Part shown: piece by piece, positions 63,718 to 64,000 of the stretch
Numbering within the stretch: the stretch's first letter is position 1
Layout: every line of letters starts with the position of its first letter
NCBI RefSeq assembly: GCF_009707955.1
Contig: NZ_WMDQ01000014.1
Span: 1 to 64,000 of the forward strand
Origin: Flavobacterium sp. LC2016-13
GTDB lineage: Bacteria; Bacteroidota; Bacteroidia; Flavobacteriales; Flavobacteriaceae
Direction: 5' to 3'
Length of the DNA: 64,000 nucleotides
Translations under genes and position numbers: made by a program
The notes under the pieces: generated by a model
Told to the model about the DNA's origin: nothing
Database searches by the model: none
What the model saw: the letters and a program-made list of their open reading frames with translations, nothing else

Positions 63718-64000
63718 TTATATATGTGTTCTAATTTTTTCTTTCCTTTTTACCAGTAAACGTTCTAAAGATTCTGCCGAAAGTTCAACTGCTTCTTCGA
63801 ATGTTTTGCATTGTTTTTTAACCAAAAAATCATCTCCAGGAACATTAATCTTAATCTCAACCGCCTTATTCTCTTTATCACTTGTTCTTTCAACTTTTAA
63901 AAAAACGTCGGCCGAGACAACTCGATCGTAATATTTTTCTAATTTATCCATTCTTTCCTGAATAAAATCTACCAACTTTCTGTCAACAGTAAAGTTAACG
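63718..64000 (-). CDS. hpf: ribosome hibernation-promoting factor (HPF/RaiA family), 5' end outside window
   Basis: The last 93 or so codons of a short-form HPF. The residues IQERMDKLEKYYDRVVSADVFLKV and KAVEIKINVPGDDFLV (each a piece) and the C-terminal AVELSAESLERLLVKRKEK match the family. The frame stays open to the window edge (VNFTVDRKLVDFIQ), so the start is not included; the TTG at 63975 is not a start. HPF binds idle ribosomes and protects them in stationary phase. It lies upstream of the tRNA-tuf block, with tRNA-Thr 90 bases downstream. Confidence 0.85.
   Translation of the reverse strand, partial: VNFTVDRKLVDFIQERMDKLEKYYDRVVSADVFLKVERTSDKENKAVEIKINVPGDDFLVKKQCKTFEEAVELSAESLERLLVKRKEKIRTHI

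Noticed and set aside
63973..63975. TTG as the start of the HPF gene
   Set aside because: The frame continues upstream with HPF-like residues to the window edge, so the gene is cut off, not started here.

Overview
This window comes from a Flavobacterium-type member of the Bacteroidota. It is AT-rich, its promoters carry the Bacteroidota -7 element TAnnTTTG, most starts lack a Shine-Dalgarno sequence, and the genes have typical flavobacterial forms (long AcnB, RpoC with a downstream DUF3467 gene, a split KdpD, exosortase N). Intergenic DNA is crowded with palindromic interspersed repeats, including four copies of one structured element.

Layout. 0.5-8 kb holds a luciferase-like flavin oxidoreductase, a secreted polysaccharide deacetylase, an alpha/beta hydrolase with a Cys nucleophile, and two sigma-54-type response regulators. 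7.9-18 kb is a potassium-uptake locus: a small conserved protein, a 27-residue membrane peptide, kdpF, kdpA, kdpB, kdpC, an outer-membrane porin, a stand-alone KdpD sensor half and a separate histidine kinase. There is no OmpR-type KdpE; the NtrC-type regulator just upstream is the likely partner. 18.2-19 kb is a PAP2 phosphatase. 19.0-24.6 kb is a DNA-damage cassette: a LexA-like XRE/S24 repressor divergent from umuD, umuC, a DnaQ/GIY-YIG fusion nuclease, xth and an alkB homologue, with an operator-like dyad between the divergent genes. 24.8-29.5 kb is accessory: a DUF1810 protein, a relic of an alpha/beta hydrolase, an amino-acid permease, a DUF3892 protein, unknown proteins and a decayed small gene.

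29.9-33 kb has a histidine kinase/response regulator pair and a LysM-NlpC/P60 hydrolase. 33.1-38.3 kb has two different aconitases side by side. 38.7-42.5 kb is the most system-like module: a membrane VIT-domain protein ending in a PEP-type sorting signal, translationally coupled to exosortase N. 42.5-49.6 kb has a MoxR ATPase, a SurA-like foldase, a lipoprotein alpha-amylase, release factor 3 and an unknown membrane protein.

49.9-64 kb is the conserved transcription/translation block on the minus strand: hpf (cut by the window edge), tRNA-Thr, tRNA-Tyr, tRNA-Thr, tuf, tRNA-Trp, secE, nusG, rplK, rplA, rplJ, rplL, rpoB, rpoC and a DUF3467 gene. A strong hairpin with a T-run lies between rplL and rpoB, where an attenuator is expected, and another hairpin lies between rpoB and rpoC.

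All calls are from reading the sequence and knowledge of the families; no database search was run. No rRNA, insertion sequence, CRISPR array or prophage was seen.
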